Shown here in pieces: positions 1-6,383 of a DNA stretch of 13,166 bases. The notes under the pieces were generated by a model. The model made no database searches, was not told where the DNA came from, and saw only the letters and a list, made by a program, of their open reading frames with translations. This DNA comes from an uncultured Eubacteriales bacterium. Lineage in GTDB: Bacteria > Bacillota > Clostridia > Christensenellales > CAG-917. Within the stretch, counting starts at the first letter, position 1, and every line of letters begins with the position of its first letter. Made by a program: the position numbers and the translations under genes. Where the stretch lies: assembly GCA_900550855.1 (NCBI GenBank), contig URTQ01000023.1:1-13166 (forward strand), in the 5' to 3' direction.

Positions 1-201
1 GTGCTTGGCATTATGCACATAGTGGGCGTGAACATAGCGTATGAAACCGACGCAAAAGACGGTTATTTGTATGCGATGTTGCCCAAATCAATGACTTCCT
101 CTCAATCGCACGATGCGGACGTGATTTTGAGAACGGCTTATTTAGGGGCGTCCGACCTCTATGAAAACTTTTCGGACTTTATAACATTGGAGGTAGAATG
201 A
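1..201 (+). CDS. prp: Ribosomal-processing cysteine protease Prp, 3' part
   Basis: Prp removes the N-terminal extension of ribosomal protein L27. The frame is open from base 1, so the gene starts outside the window; the GTG at base 1 is probably an internal Val codon. What remains (66 codons) matches the C-terminal half of the family: a hydrophobic LGIMHIVGV helix, which in family members follows just after the catalytic Cys, then a beta strand (YLYAML), a helix (DADVILRTAYLGASDLYENF) and a closing strand. The catalytic His and Cys are upstream and cannot be checked. Its TGA stop overlaps the first possible rpmA ATG, and GGAGG at 189-193 lies inside its last codons, so the two genes are probably translationally coupled. 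The L27 next door has the matching cleavable extension, which strongly supports the call. Confidence 0.78.
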   Translation: MLGIMHIVGVNIAYETDAKDGYLYAMLPKSMTSSQSHDADVILRTAYLGASDLYENFSDFITLEVE

Positions 202-485
202 TTATGTTTATGAATATACAATTATTCGCTCATAAGAAAGGAACGGGTTCTTCGCACAACGGTCGTGATAGCGAATCCAAGCGTCTGGGCCCCAAACGCG
301 CTGACGGTCAATTCGTTCTCGCAGGCAACATTCTTGTTCGCCAAAGAGGTACGAAGTATCATCCGGGCAACAACGTTTCAATCGGCAAAGACGATACGTT
401 GTTCGCACTTATCGACGGCGTTGTGAAATTTGAGCGTGTTGGAAAAGACAGAAAACAAGTTTCCGTTTACGCACAAGAGCAATAA
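198..485 (+). CDS. rpmA: 50S ribosomal protein L27 with Prp-cleavable N-terminus
   Basis: L27 sits at the peptidyl-transferase centre of the large subunit, where its N-terminus reaches toward the tRNA ends. The family core is clear: NGRDSESKRLGPKRADGQFV, RQRGTKYHPGNNV and DDTLFALIDGVVKFE. Before the mature AHKKG start there is an extension ending IQLF, which matches the Firmicutes Prp site (LQFF before A-x-KK). Three in-frame ATGs (198, 204, 210) follow the GGAGG at 189-193 with gaps of 4, 10 and 16 bases. The first gives an ATGA overlap with prp, while the second has more usual spacing; extension lengths would be 10, 8 or 6 residues. The first is reported but the choice is open. A terminator follows directly, so no further gene such as obgE is in this transcript. 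Confidence 0.96.
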   Translation: MIMFMNIQLFAHKKGTGSSHNGRDSESKRLGPKRADGQFVLAGNILVRQRGTKYHPGNNVSIGKDDTLFALIDGVVKFERVGKDRKQVSVYAQEQ

Positions 486-496
486 CAGTCAAAACG

Positions 497-525
497 AAAC
501 CGCCCGAATTTAGGGCGGTTTTTTC
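497..525 (+). terminator. Intrinsic terminator after rpmA
   Basis: A 9-bp perfect stem (AAACCGCCC at 497-505 with GGGCGGTTT at 513-521) has a 7-base loop and runs into a T tract at 519-524. It lies 12 bases after the rpmA stop and ends the ribosomal-protein transcript. Confidence 0.9.
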
Positions 526-533
526 TATCGTAA

Positions 534-576
534 GCACGCGCATACGCGTGCGCACGCACGCAAAAACGCGCGCGCA
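534..576. other. Alternating purine-pyrimidine tract with hairpin (Z-DNA candidate)
   Basis: Bases 534-562 are 29 nt of strict purine-pyrimidine alternation, mostly CG and CA steps. After AAAA a second alternating block, ACGCGCGCGCA, spans 566-576. The first seven bases (GCACGCG, 534-540) pair perfectly with CGCGTGC (545-551) across a CATA loop. Such sequence can adopt left-handed Z-DNA under negative supercoiling. It sits between the rpmA terminator and the start of the glycosylase gene, where no conventional promoter is visible. Confidence 0.6.
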
Positions 577-585
577 ATATATTGA

Positions 586-1434
586 ATGAAATATCTTGCG
601 TGCACGGCAATATACTTAACTATGAATCAAATCGAATTTTCAATCCCCAAAACGCCGACTTTCGACGTCGGACAGACCCTCGATTGCGGACAAGTTTTTC
701 GTTTCGTGCAAGAGGGCGATACGTTCAGAGTATGCGCGAAAAATCATATGGCGCACATAACCGACGCGGGCGGCGAGTACGTCGTAAAATGCGACGACAA
801 GGGCTTTTTTGAAAAGTATTTCGATTTCGACACCGACTATGCGGCGATTCAGGCAAAAGTAGCGGACAACGGTTTCGTGTCCGAGGCAATCGAGTACGGA
901 AAGGGGATTCACATTCTTCGTCAAGACCCGATTGAAGCAATTTTTTCCTTTATCGTGTCGCAAAACAACCATATTCCGAGAATCAAGGGCATAATCGAGC
1001 GCATATGCGATTCTTTGGGCGAGGATATGGGCGAATACCGCGCTTTTCCGAGCGTCGAGAAACTTGCGAGAGCAGGTGCGGACTTTTACGCAAAAATAGG
1101 CGCAGGGTATAGGGCGGAATATCTCGACAGAGTTGCCAAAACTATGCTCGACGAAAACGTTGATGAGTGGAAAAAACTCTCAACGCCCGAACTTCGCGCA
1201 AAACTTTTGTCATTGCACGGCGTCGGAAGAAAGGTTGCCGATTGCGCGTTGCTGTTCGGTTTCTCGCGCTTTGACGTGTTTCCCGTGGACACTTGGATAA
1301 AAAAGGCGTTCGAGAGCGAATACGAGGGCGTTGCACCCGAAAAAATGTCCGATTTGTTGGTTGAAAAGTACGGTGAAAACGCAGGCTTCGTTCAACAATG
1401 GGCGTTTTATTTCAAAAGAGCAAAAAAAGTATAG
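586..1434 (+). CDS. 8-oxoguanine DNA glycosylase, OGG1 type (HhH-GPD)
   Basis: A base-excision repair enzyme of the OGG1 branch, expected to remove 8-oxoguanine from DNA and nick the strand by beta-elimination. Three regions support this: an N-terminal domain with FDVGQTLDCGQVFRF (about 26-40), the helical segment FIVSQNNHIPRIKGIIERI (122-140), and the helix-hairpin-helix with its Gly/Pro-Asp loop, LHGVGRKVADCALLFGFSRFDVFPVDTW. Lys216 is the expected Schiff-base nucleophile and Asp235 the catalytic acid; their 19-residue spacing equals that of human OGG1 K249/D268. The start is uncertain. ATG 586 gives 282 residues, while ATG 622 begins at MNQIEF, 12 residues later and nearer the usual family start. 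Neither has a clear ribosome binding site. The gene appears monocistronic. Confidence 0.9.
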   Translation: MKYLACTAIYLTMNQIEFSIPKTPTFDVGQTLDCGQVFRFVQEGDTFRVCAKNHMAHITDAGGEYVVKCDDKGFFEKYFDFDTDYAAIQAKVADNGFVSEAIEYGKGIHILRQDPIEAIFSFIVSQNNHIPRIKGIIERICDSLGEDMGEYRAFPSVEKLARAGADFYAKIGAGYRAEYLDRVAKTMLDENVDEWKKLSTPELRAKLLSLHGVGRKVADCALLFGFSRFDVFPVDTWIKKAFESEYEGVAPEKMSDLLVEKYGENAGFVQQWAFYFKRAKKV

Positions 1435-1460
1435 ACAAATCACTTATTTTGTTATAAAAT
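1432..1460 (+). promoter_or_regulatory. Sigma-A promoter for the NYN-domain gene
   Basis: TAGACA at 1432-1437 and TAAAAT at 1455-1460 are 17 bases apart, each with 5 of 6 consensus matches. The -35 box overlaps the glycosylase stop codon. A leader of about 60 bases would follow. Confidence 0.6.
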
Positions 1461-1527
1461 GAGTTTATCAATATAAAAAGACTATTACAAGTGCGCTTTG
1501 TGCGACTTGAAAGAGGAGAAGAAGATT

Positions 1528-2229
1528 ATGGCAGCAAGCAAAAAATATGTAGTTCTTGCAGACATCGAAAGCGTCAGAGTTCCTTTCAGCGTGTTTGAAT
1601 CCGCTCTTGAAGAACTTTCCCGCATCGGTGAAATCGCAGCGTGCAAATTCTACGGATATTCCGCAAAACGTACCAAAGACTACGGCGAGTTCATCCAAGA
1701 AAACAGTTACGACGCACTTTCTGCGCTTCCCAAAAAGAGAAAAGGCAAACTCGACCTTCGTCAAGTTATCGACGCGGCAAGACTTGCTCAATTCCCCAAC
1801 ATCGACGGTTTCTTCCTTATCTACGGAAACGGCGACATCACCCCGCTTATCGCTTACTTGAAAGCATACGGCAAAGACGTCGTTGCAGGCGTTATCGAAC
1901 CCGACAAGAACTCTGTTCTTTGCAACAAGGTCATTATGCTCGACGCAAAAGCGACCACTCAAACCGTGCTTAACGCAGGCTACAAGAAGGTCAACGCAGC
2001 ACCCGTCGTCAAGAGAGCGGCTCAACCCAAAGCAGCACCCGTTCAATACGCACCGCAACCTGCACCTCAACCGGTTTATCAACAACCCGTGCAACCCGTA
2101 TATCAACAACCCGTTGCGCCTCAACCTGCACCCGTTGCACCTGCACAAACTCAACAACAAAGCGAAGAAGCGGCTCAAATGGCATTGCTTTTGGAACAAT
2201 TCAACAAAATCATCGCAAGCGACAACTGA
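1528..2229 (+). CDS. NYN/LabA-like domain protein with Pro/Gln-rich tail
   Basis: A 233-residue protein whose first 155 residues resemble the NYN (LabA/DUF88) fold, a PIN-like nuclease domain often acting on RNA. YVVLADIESV (7-16) gives the first acidic strand, GKLDLRQVIDAARL the middle acidic residues (Asp76, Asp82), and FFLIYGNGDITPLIAYLKAYGKDVVAGV (95-122) the typical GDxxPL...GK.V core with Asp103. The usual DxxN start reads DIES here, so nuclease activity is not assured. Residues 157-212 are low-complexity Pro/Gln/Ala/Val with a repeated PVYQQPV, followed by a short amphipathic helix (AAQMALLLEQFNKII). That suggests a flexible tether ending in an interaction helix. The start is ATG 1528, preceded by AGAGGAG at 1511-1517, rather than the upstream in-frame ATG at 1498. 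The gene appears monocistronic. Confidence 0.75.
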   Translation: MAASKKYVVLADIESVRVPFSVFESALEELSRIGEIAACKFYGYSAKRTKDYGEFIQENSYDALSALPKKRKGKLDLRQVIDAARLAQFPNIDGFFLIYGNGDITPLIAYLKAYGKDVVAGVIEPDKNSVLCNKVIMLDAKATTQTVLNAGYKKVNAAPVVKRAAQPKAAPVQYAPQPAPQPVYQQPVQPVYQQPVAPQPAPVAPAQTQQQSEEAAQMALLLEQFNKIIASDN

Positions 2230-2251
2230 GTTTAAGCGAATTAACGAAATT

Positions 2252-2281
2252 AAAAAATCCCGCATTTTTGCGGGATTTTTA
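2252..2281. terminator. Bidirectional terminator between NYN gene and folA
   Basis: The core stem TCCCGCA/TGCGGGA (2258-2264 with 2269-2275) is flanked by A6 on the left and T5 on the right. It therefore forms a hairpin plus U-run on both strands, ending the + transcript of the NYN gene and the - transcript of folA. Confidence 0.88.
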
Positions 2282-2329
2282 TTTATATTAAATTTATTTT
2301 ATTCTCTTAACGATAAAAACTAATACTTA

Positions 2330-2842
2330 TCAAAACTCTTTTACAGCGTTGTTTTTATAAGTGCAGAAGCGGATTTTGTAGCCGTTGTCGTCGATTGGCT
2401 TGCCTTGTTCTACGAGTTGCCAGTTGTCGAGTTCGTCGAGATTTTCGTGGAATACTTCCGCGCCGCCGTCCGCGTCCACTTTCGTGACGTACGCTGTGTC
2501 ACAGTAGGGCAAAAGCGTGCGATACATCATCGCGCCGCCTATGACATAGGTTTGCTCGCCGTCGTAGTTTTTGAGCGTTGCAAACAATTCGTCGAGGGAT
2601 TTGACGAGGATATATCCTTTCGTTTTTGCGTCTTCGTCCGTGCCGTTGGGGTTAAGCACGATATTCGTGCGGTTTTTGAGCGGCATACCGTCGGGAAAAG
2701 AGAGAAGCGTATTGCTTCCCATAACGACGGTTTTGCCTTTCGTGTGTGCGACGAAATGGCGCATATCTTCTTTGAGAGAAAACAGCAAGTCGTTTTTCTT
2801 GCCGAGTCCCCATTTGTTGTCAACTGCAAAAATCGTTTTCAT
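2330..2842 (-). CDS. folA: Dihydrofolate reductase
   Basis: Reduces dihydrofolate to tetrahydrofolate with NADPH, restoring the cofactor that thymidylate synthase oxidises. The 170-residue length is normal. Visible motifs are IFAVDNKWGLGKKNDLLFSL at the N-terminus, with Asp26 in SLKEDMRHF as the catalytic acid, VVMGSNTLLSFP (39-50) for the cofactor loop, and YVIGGAMMYRTLLPYCDTAYVTKV (99-122) with the conserved Gly-Gly pair. The usual Arg in MGRxT is Ser here, a minor departure. The ATG has only a weak upstream AAAGAAA in place of a good Shine-Dalgarno. It lies 123 bases after the thyA stop, and that gap is filled by a phased T-tract array. Sharing the thyA transcript is the simplest arrangement. 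Confidence 0.95.
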   Translation of the reverse strand: MKTIFAVDNKWGLGKKNDLLFSLKEDMRHFVAHTKGKTVVMGSNTLLSFPDGMPLKNRTNIVLNPNGTDEDAKTKGYILVKSLDELFATLKNYDGEQTYVIGGAMMYRTLLPYCDTAYVTKVDADGGAEVFHENLDELDNWQLVEQGKPIDDNGYKIRFCTYKNNAVKEF

Positions 2843-2863
2843 TTTCTTTGAAAAATAACGACG

Positions 2864-2935
2864 TTTTTCGTGCGTTTTTATACGTTTTTATGAACTTTTT
2901 ACGATGTTTTTACGCCGCTTTCGGCGTGTTTTTTT
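2864..2935. repeat. Helically phased T-tract array in the thyA-folA gap
   Basis: T5 runs begin at 2864, 2875, 2885, 2896 and 2907, with a short T3 at 2919 and T7 at 2929. The steps are 11, 10, 11, 11, 12 and 10 bases. Most carry ACG or GCG just before the run. A/T tracts in phase with the helical turn are the classic cause of intrinsic DNA curvature. The array ends about 20 bases before the folA start on the - strand. Confidence 0.75.
2912..2935 (+). terminator. Terminator-like hairpin facing against the thyA-folA direction
   Basis: ACGCCG (2912-2917) pairs with CGGCGT (2922-2927) across CTTT, followed by G and T7 at 2929-2935. As read on the + strand this is an intrinsic terminator. On the - strand there is no U-run, so it should not stop thyA-folA transcription. 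It could end antisense transcription across folA. Confidence 0.5.
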
Positions 2936-2965
2936 GCTATATTTCAACGTATGTTGTGCCTAAAC

Positions 2966-3796
2966 TCAAATCGCAACTTCGATTTTTTTGTCGAGTTTGG
3001 TGTACTGATAGTTTTCAAGTTCGAAATCGTCGACGGTGAAGTCGTAGAAGTTCTTTACGTCCTTGTTCATTTTGAAAGTCGGCGCAGGGTATTGCGGATT
3101 CTTCAAAATTTCCTCGACGATGGGAATATGGCGGTCGTAAATGTGCGCGTCGCTTATGACGTGTACAAATTCGCCGACTTCAAGTCCGCTCACTTGCGCG
3201 AACATATGAAGAAGCACGGCGTACTGCACGACGTTCCAGTTGTTTGCCGTGAGGGTGTCTTGGCTTCTTTGGTTCAAAATGCCGTTGAGTTTGTTTCCCG
3301 TGACGTTGAAAGTCATCGAGTACGCGCAAGGGTAGAGGTGCATTTCGTGCAAGTCCTCGAAGTTGTAGATGTTGGTGAGTATGCGCCTCGATTGCGGATT
3401 GTGTTTGAGGTCGTAAAGCACTCTGTCCACTTGGTCGAATTCGCCTTCGGGATATACGCTCTTTTTGCCGAGTTGATAGCCGTACGCCTTGCCGATAGAG
3501 CCCGTTTCGTCCGCCCAACTGTCCCAGATATGCGAATTGAGGTCGTGCACGTTGTTGCTCTTTTTCTGCCAAATCCAAAGAATTTCGTCGATTGCGGATT
3601 TGAAAGCGGTGCGGCGAAGGGTGATAATCGGAAACTCTTTTGCGAGGTCGTATCTGTTGACGATACAGAACTTCTTTATTGTGTGCGCCGGCGTTCCGTC
3701 AAGCCATTTGGGGCGCACTTCGAGGTTTTCGTCGCTGATTCCGTTGTCGAGTATATTGCGGCAGGTTTCGATAAAAATTTGATCTGCGAGGCTCAT
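2966..3796 (-). CDS. thyA: Thymidylate synthase (ThyA), divergent active-site context
   Basis: Makes dTMP from dUMP using methylenetetrahydrofolate, yielding the dihydrofolate that FolA recycles. From ATG 3796 (behind AAAGGTGA; the upstream in-frame start has no such site) the protein has 276 residues. Visible motifs are LRRTAFKSAIDEILWIW, IWDSWADETGSIGKAYGYQL, the phosphate-binding Arg pair 137-138 in QSRRILTN, catalytic Cys157 in YPCAYSM, QRSQD (177-180), Asn188 and SDAHIYDRH (215-223). Two places depart from textbook ThyA: the residue after the catalytic Cys is Ala rather than His, and the LGxPFN stretch reads TANNWN. The key catalytic residues remain, so it is probably an active member of a divergent branch. 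A promoter of its own is not convincing; readthrough from the glycosidase gene is possible. Confidence 0.93.
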   Translation of the reverse strand: MSLADQIFIETCRNILDNGISDENLEVRPKWLDGTPAHTIKKFCIVNRYDLAKEFPIITLRRTAFKSAIDEILWIWQKKSNNVHDLNSHIWDSWADETGSIGKAYGYQLGKKSVYPEGEFDQVDRVLYDLKHNPQSRRILTNIYNFEDLHEMHLYPCAYSMTFNVTGNKLNGILNQRSQDTLTANNWNVVQYAVLLHMFAQVSGLEVGEFVHVISDAHIYDRHIPIVEEILKNPQYPAPTFKMNKDVKNFYDFTVDDFELENYQYTKLDKKIEVAI

Positions 3797-3842
3797 AGTT
3801 TCACCTTTAGTATCGTTAAAATTGAAAATTTGCAATATTATT

Positions 3843-3870
3843 GCGCTTCGCTTCCGAAGAAACGAAGCGC
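3843..3870 (-). other. UUCG-capped RNA hairpin between glycosidase gene and thyA
   Basis: On the - strand, GCGCTTCGTTTC pairs with GAAGCGAAGCGC over a TTCG loop: 12 bp with one G.U wobble, closed as C(UUCG)G, an unusually stable tetraloop. It starts 18 bases after the glycosidase stop codon. The following bases (AATAATATTGC) are not a proper U-run, so it may be a weak terminator, an attenuator or a 3'-end protecting/processing structure. Confidence 0.7.
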
Positions 3871-3888
3871 ATAATGGCAGTGTTATTG

Positions 3889-5649
3889 TCAGTCTTTGAT
3901 GACGAGTTGCGCGTTGATTTCACGCATAAGATCGACGGGCACTTTGATGACGCGTCTGTCAAAGGTGACAAGTCCGTTCATTTCCTGTTCGACGTCGCTC
4001 ACTTCCGTGTACACGGTTGCCGAAAGACCTCTGTCGATTTTGGGAACGATTGTCTTTTCGTAGAGTTTTTTGATTGCCTTTGCAAGCGATTCGGGCTTCT
4101 TGTAGATACGATAGCCGAATTGATTGTCGGGCGAGTACATATGACCTTCCGTCTTGATTGCGTATCCGCCGAATTCGCTGAGAATGTAGCAGCGATCGTC
4201 GTTCTTGGGTACGAACAAAGGCTTGAAGTAGATGTGCAAACTCTTGGTGTCCGACGTGCCTTTGCCTTGATCGTTCCAGCCGCTTACGCTGTCGATAAGG
4301 CGGGTGGGGTCGATCTTCTTCATTTCTTTGGTTATACGCACCGAGTCGAATTGTCCCCAGCCCTCGTTGAAGGGAACCCATACCGCAAGCGATACGACGT
4401 TTTTGAGGTGATTCATCGTGACGCGAAGTTCGTTTTCAAACTCGTCGCGACCTTCCTTGTCCGCGCGCGCGAGTTTCTTGTAACCCGATTCGTTGTCGTC
4501 TTTGATGTGGTATTCGAACACGGTTGCCAAAAGACCTATGTATAAAAGGTTGTATTTCGAGCCGCCGCTGACCATATCTTGCCACACCAAAATGCCTTCC
4601 TTGTCGCAGTGGTAGTACCAGCGCAAAGGCTCGATTTTGATGTGTTTTCTGAGCATATTGAAGCCCATAGACTTGACCATCTTGACGTCCCATTCGAGAG
4701 CGGCGTTAGAGGGCGGCGTAAGCATACCGTCCGACCAGTAGCCTTGGTCGAGAAGACCGGTGTGGAAGTACGGCTTGTTGTTGAGACCCATACGCTTGAA
4801 GCCCTTGCTGTCGGTGACCCAACTGAATTTGCGCATACCGAAGTAGGATTTCACGATATCGTTGCCCACTTTGAACGCCACGTCGTAGAGTTTGGGGTTT
4901 TCGGGCGACCAAAGTTCGTAATTTTCGAGTTTTATGCTTGCCGTGTCGCCGTCGAATTGACCGCTGAAAATGGCTTTTGCGCCGTCCATAACTATGACGT
5001 CGACGGGTACGTTTGCGGATTTGTCGAATTTGAAGTTGATAGTGTCGGTGTCGATGTCGGGAACGATGGTGACGTCTTTGAGGTACACTTCGTCCATACT
5101 CTCGATCCAGACGCTTTGCCAGATGCCCGATTGCGGCGTATACCAGATTCCGCCCGGTTTAGAGGATTGTTTTGCGTGAGTGTGATAACTTGTGTCGCAG
5201 GGGTCGGTAACGACGAGTTCGATGACGTTTTCGCCGACTTTGACCGCTGCCGATACGTCCAAAGAGAAGGGAACGTAGCCGCCGATATGCTCGCCAACGG
5301 AAATGCCGTTGAGTTTGACCGAGCAAATCATATCCACTGCGTCGAAGTGCAAAATCGTGACTGCTTTGACGAAGTTTGCGTCGAGATTGAACGTGCGATG
5401 ATAGTAAAGCACGTCGTCGGGCGTAACTCTCGTGCCTTCGGGAACGCCCGAAAGCAAACATTCGGGTGAGAACGGAACGAGTATTTTGCCTTGATATTTG
5501 CCGTTAAAACTCTCGCTCTTGCGCAAAATGGCGTAATCCCATTCGCCGTTGAGCGTGACGTAACTGTCTCTTGCAAACTGCGGACGCGGATATTCCGCGA
5601 GCGGTGTTGAACCAACCTCGAAAGGTGTGCGAAGTCTGACTGTTTTCAT
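3889..5649 (-). CDS. Glycoside hydrolase family 2 (beta-galactosidase/glucuronidase-like)
   Basis: A 586-residue retaining glycosidase. Domain order is family-typical: a sugar-binding jelly roll (about 25-190, with LNGEWDYAI and VKLNGISVGEHIGGYVPF), an immunoglobulin-like beta domain (about 190-275), then a TIM barrel (about 285-585). The acid/base is Glu429 in VWVPFNEGWGQF and the nucleophile is Glu492 in ILSEFGGY. There is no signal peptide, so it should act in the cytoplasm on imported oligosaccharides. The sequence does not settle the substrate, and no transporter or sugar kinase lies nearby. The start is ATG 5649, because GGAGG lies 7 bases upstream; a further upstream in-frame TTG overlaps that ribosome binding site. 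It is the first gene of a - strand run with thyA and folA, an odd metabolic pairing that may be mere co-orientation. Confidence 0.92.
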   Translation of the reverse strand: MKTVRLRTPFEVGSTPLAEYPRPQFARDSYVTLNGEWDYAILRKSESFNGKYQGKILVPFSPECLLSGVPEGTRVTPDDVLYYHRTFNLDANFVKAVTILHFDAVDMICSVKLNGISVGEHIGGYVPFSLDVSAAVKVGENVIELVVTDPCDTSYHTHAKQSSKPGGIWYTPQSGIWQSVWIESMDEVYLKDVTIVPDIDTDTINFKFDKSANVPVDVIVMDGAKAIFSGQFDGDTASIKLENYELWSPENPKLYDVAFKVGNDIVKSYFGMRKFSWVTDSKGFKRMGLNNKPYFHTGLLDQGYWSDGMLTPPSNAALEWDVKMVKSMGFNMLRKHIKIEPLRWYYHCDKEGILVWQDMVSGGSKYNLLYIGLLATVFEYHIKDDNESGYKKLARADKEGRDEFENELRVTMNHLKNVVSLAVWVPFNEGWGQFDSVRITKEMKKIDPTRLIDSVSGWNDQGKGTSDTKSLHIYFKPLFVPKNDDRCYILSEFGGYAIKTEGHMYSPDNQFGYRIYKKPESLAKAIKKLYEKTIVPKIDRGLSATVYTEVSDVEQEMNGLVTFDRRVIKVPVDLMREINAQLVIKD

Positions 5650-5671
5650 ATTTTCCTCCAAAGTTTACAAT

Positions 5672-5700
5672 AGTATAACATAAATATATAAACCTCGCAA
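5672..5700 (-). promoter_or_regulatory. Extended -10 promoter for the glycosidase gene
   Basis: On the - strand, TTGCGA (5700-5695) lies 17 bases before TATACT (5677-5672), which is preceded by TGT (a TGn extended -10). It reads toward the GH2 start, about 20 bases downstream, and is divergent from the yfcE-like promoter. Confidence 0.7.
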
Positions 5701-5741
5701 GACAAAATCTCGCAATTTCCGCCACAAATTCCGCTTCCGCT

Positions 5742-5770
5742 TTGACTACTGCGCGGCGGTGTGGTATACT
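5742..5770 (+). promoter_or_regulatory. Sigma-A promoter for the YfcE-like gene
   Basis: TTGACT (5742-5747), a 17-base spacer and TATACT (5765-5770) are close to consensus. The -10 box overlaps the upstream in-frame GTG at 5761, so translation must start downstream at ATG 5797, behind AAGGAGG. Confidence 0.85.
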
Positions 5771-5796
5771 CGTTTTTGAAAAGAAGGAGGCTCGAT

Positions 5797-6357
5797 ATGA
5801 AACTCTACATCGGTTCAGACGTTCACGGTTCGAGCGCGAACATAGAAAGATTCCTTAATATAGTAAACGACGCTCGCAAAAGCGATCCGAGCGTAAAAGT
5901 CGTTCTTTTGGGCGACATATACAATCACGGTCCGCGCAACCCGTTCCCCGAAGGCTACGCGCCTATGACGGTTGCAAAAATGCTCAACGATTCAAAGGAT
6001 TTTATCACCGTAATCAAGGGCAACTGCGATAGTGAAGTGGACCAGATGATAAGCGATTTCCCGATAGGCGAGGACTTCTCGCGCGAGTGGTACGGTCGCA
6101 CGCTTTTCTTTACGCACGGTCACAAATGCAACCCCGATTTGCCGCCGAAGAACGCAAAAAAGGGCGATATAGTGTTTTACGGACACTTCCACCGCGCTAT
6201 GCTCGAAGTGAAAGACGGCGTGATTTACGTCTGCGTCGGCGCACTCGGCTTGTCACCCGAAGGCGTGGAACGTTCGTACGCCGTGTTGGACGAGCATAAA
6301 ATAGTGGTCAAAACGTTGCAAGGCGGCAAAACCTTGATAGAATACGACCTCGACTGA
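5797..6357 (+). CDS. YfcE/MJ0936-type metallophosphoesterase
   Basis: A 186-residue calcineurin-fold phosphodiesterase. All metal-binding motifs are present: Asp8 and His10 in SDVHGS, Asp40 in GDIYNHGPRNP, Asn76 in GNCD, His107 and His109 in THGH, and His130/His132 in YGHFH. The length and the HGPRNP signature match the E. coli YfcE group, which hydrolyses phosphodiesters in vitro and whose cell substrate is unknown. No signal peptide is seen, so it is probably cytosolic. ATG 5797 is chosen because AAGGAGG ends 6 bases upstream and the promoter excludes earlier starts. No terminator is obvious after the stop; a new promoter for the next gene begins 27 bases later. Confidence 0.92.
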   Translation: MKLYIGSDVHGSSANIERFLNIVNDARKSDPSVKVVLLGDIYNHGPRNPFPEGYAPMTVAKMLNDSKDFITVIKGNCDSEVDQMISDFPIGEDFSREWYGRTLFFTHGHKCNPDLPPKNAKKGDIVFYGHFHRAMLEVKDGVIYVCVGALGLSPEGVERSYAVLDEHKIVVKTLQGGKTLIEYDLD

Positions 6358-6383
6358 TTTGCAAAAAAAACGCAAAAATATCG

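Noticed and set aside
586..1434. Bacterial MutM/Fpg or AlkA as the identity of the glycosylase
   Set aside because: There is no Pro-Glu start or zinc finger as in Fpg, and the DCGQVFRF plus GVGRKVADC...PVD pattern with 19-residue Lys-Asp spacing fits OGG1 better than AlkA, which lacks the Lys.
1468..2265. A 265-codon - strand frame opposite the NYN gene
   Set aside because: Its Cys/Leu/Arg-rich translation comes from reversed Pro/Gln/Ala codons, and the + strand has the promoter, ribosome binding site and domain motifs.
2951..3874. A 307-codon open frame on the + strand across thyA
   Set aside because: It is antisense to a clear thymidylate synthase, its translation is a Val/Arg/Phe-rich mirror of the gene's codon bias, and no family motif or ribosome binding site supports it.
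4579..5469. Long + strand frame (296 codons) across the GH2 gene
   Set aside because: It is the shadow of the glycosidase coding strand; catalytic motifs NEGW and SEFG are on the - strand, and this frame has no recognisable domain.
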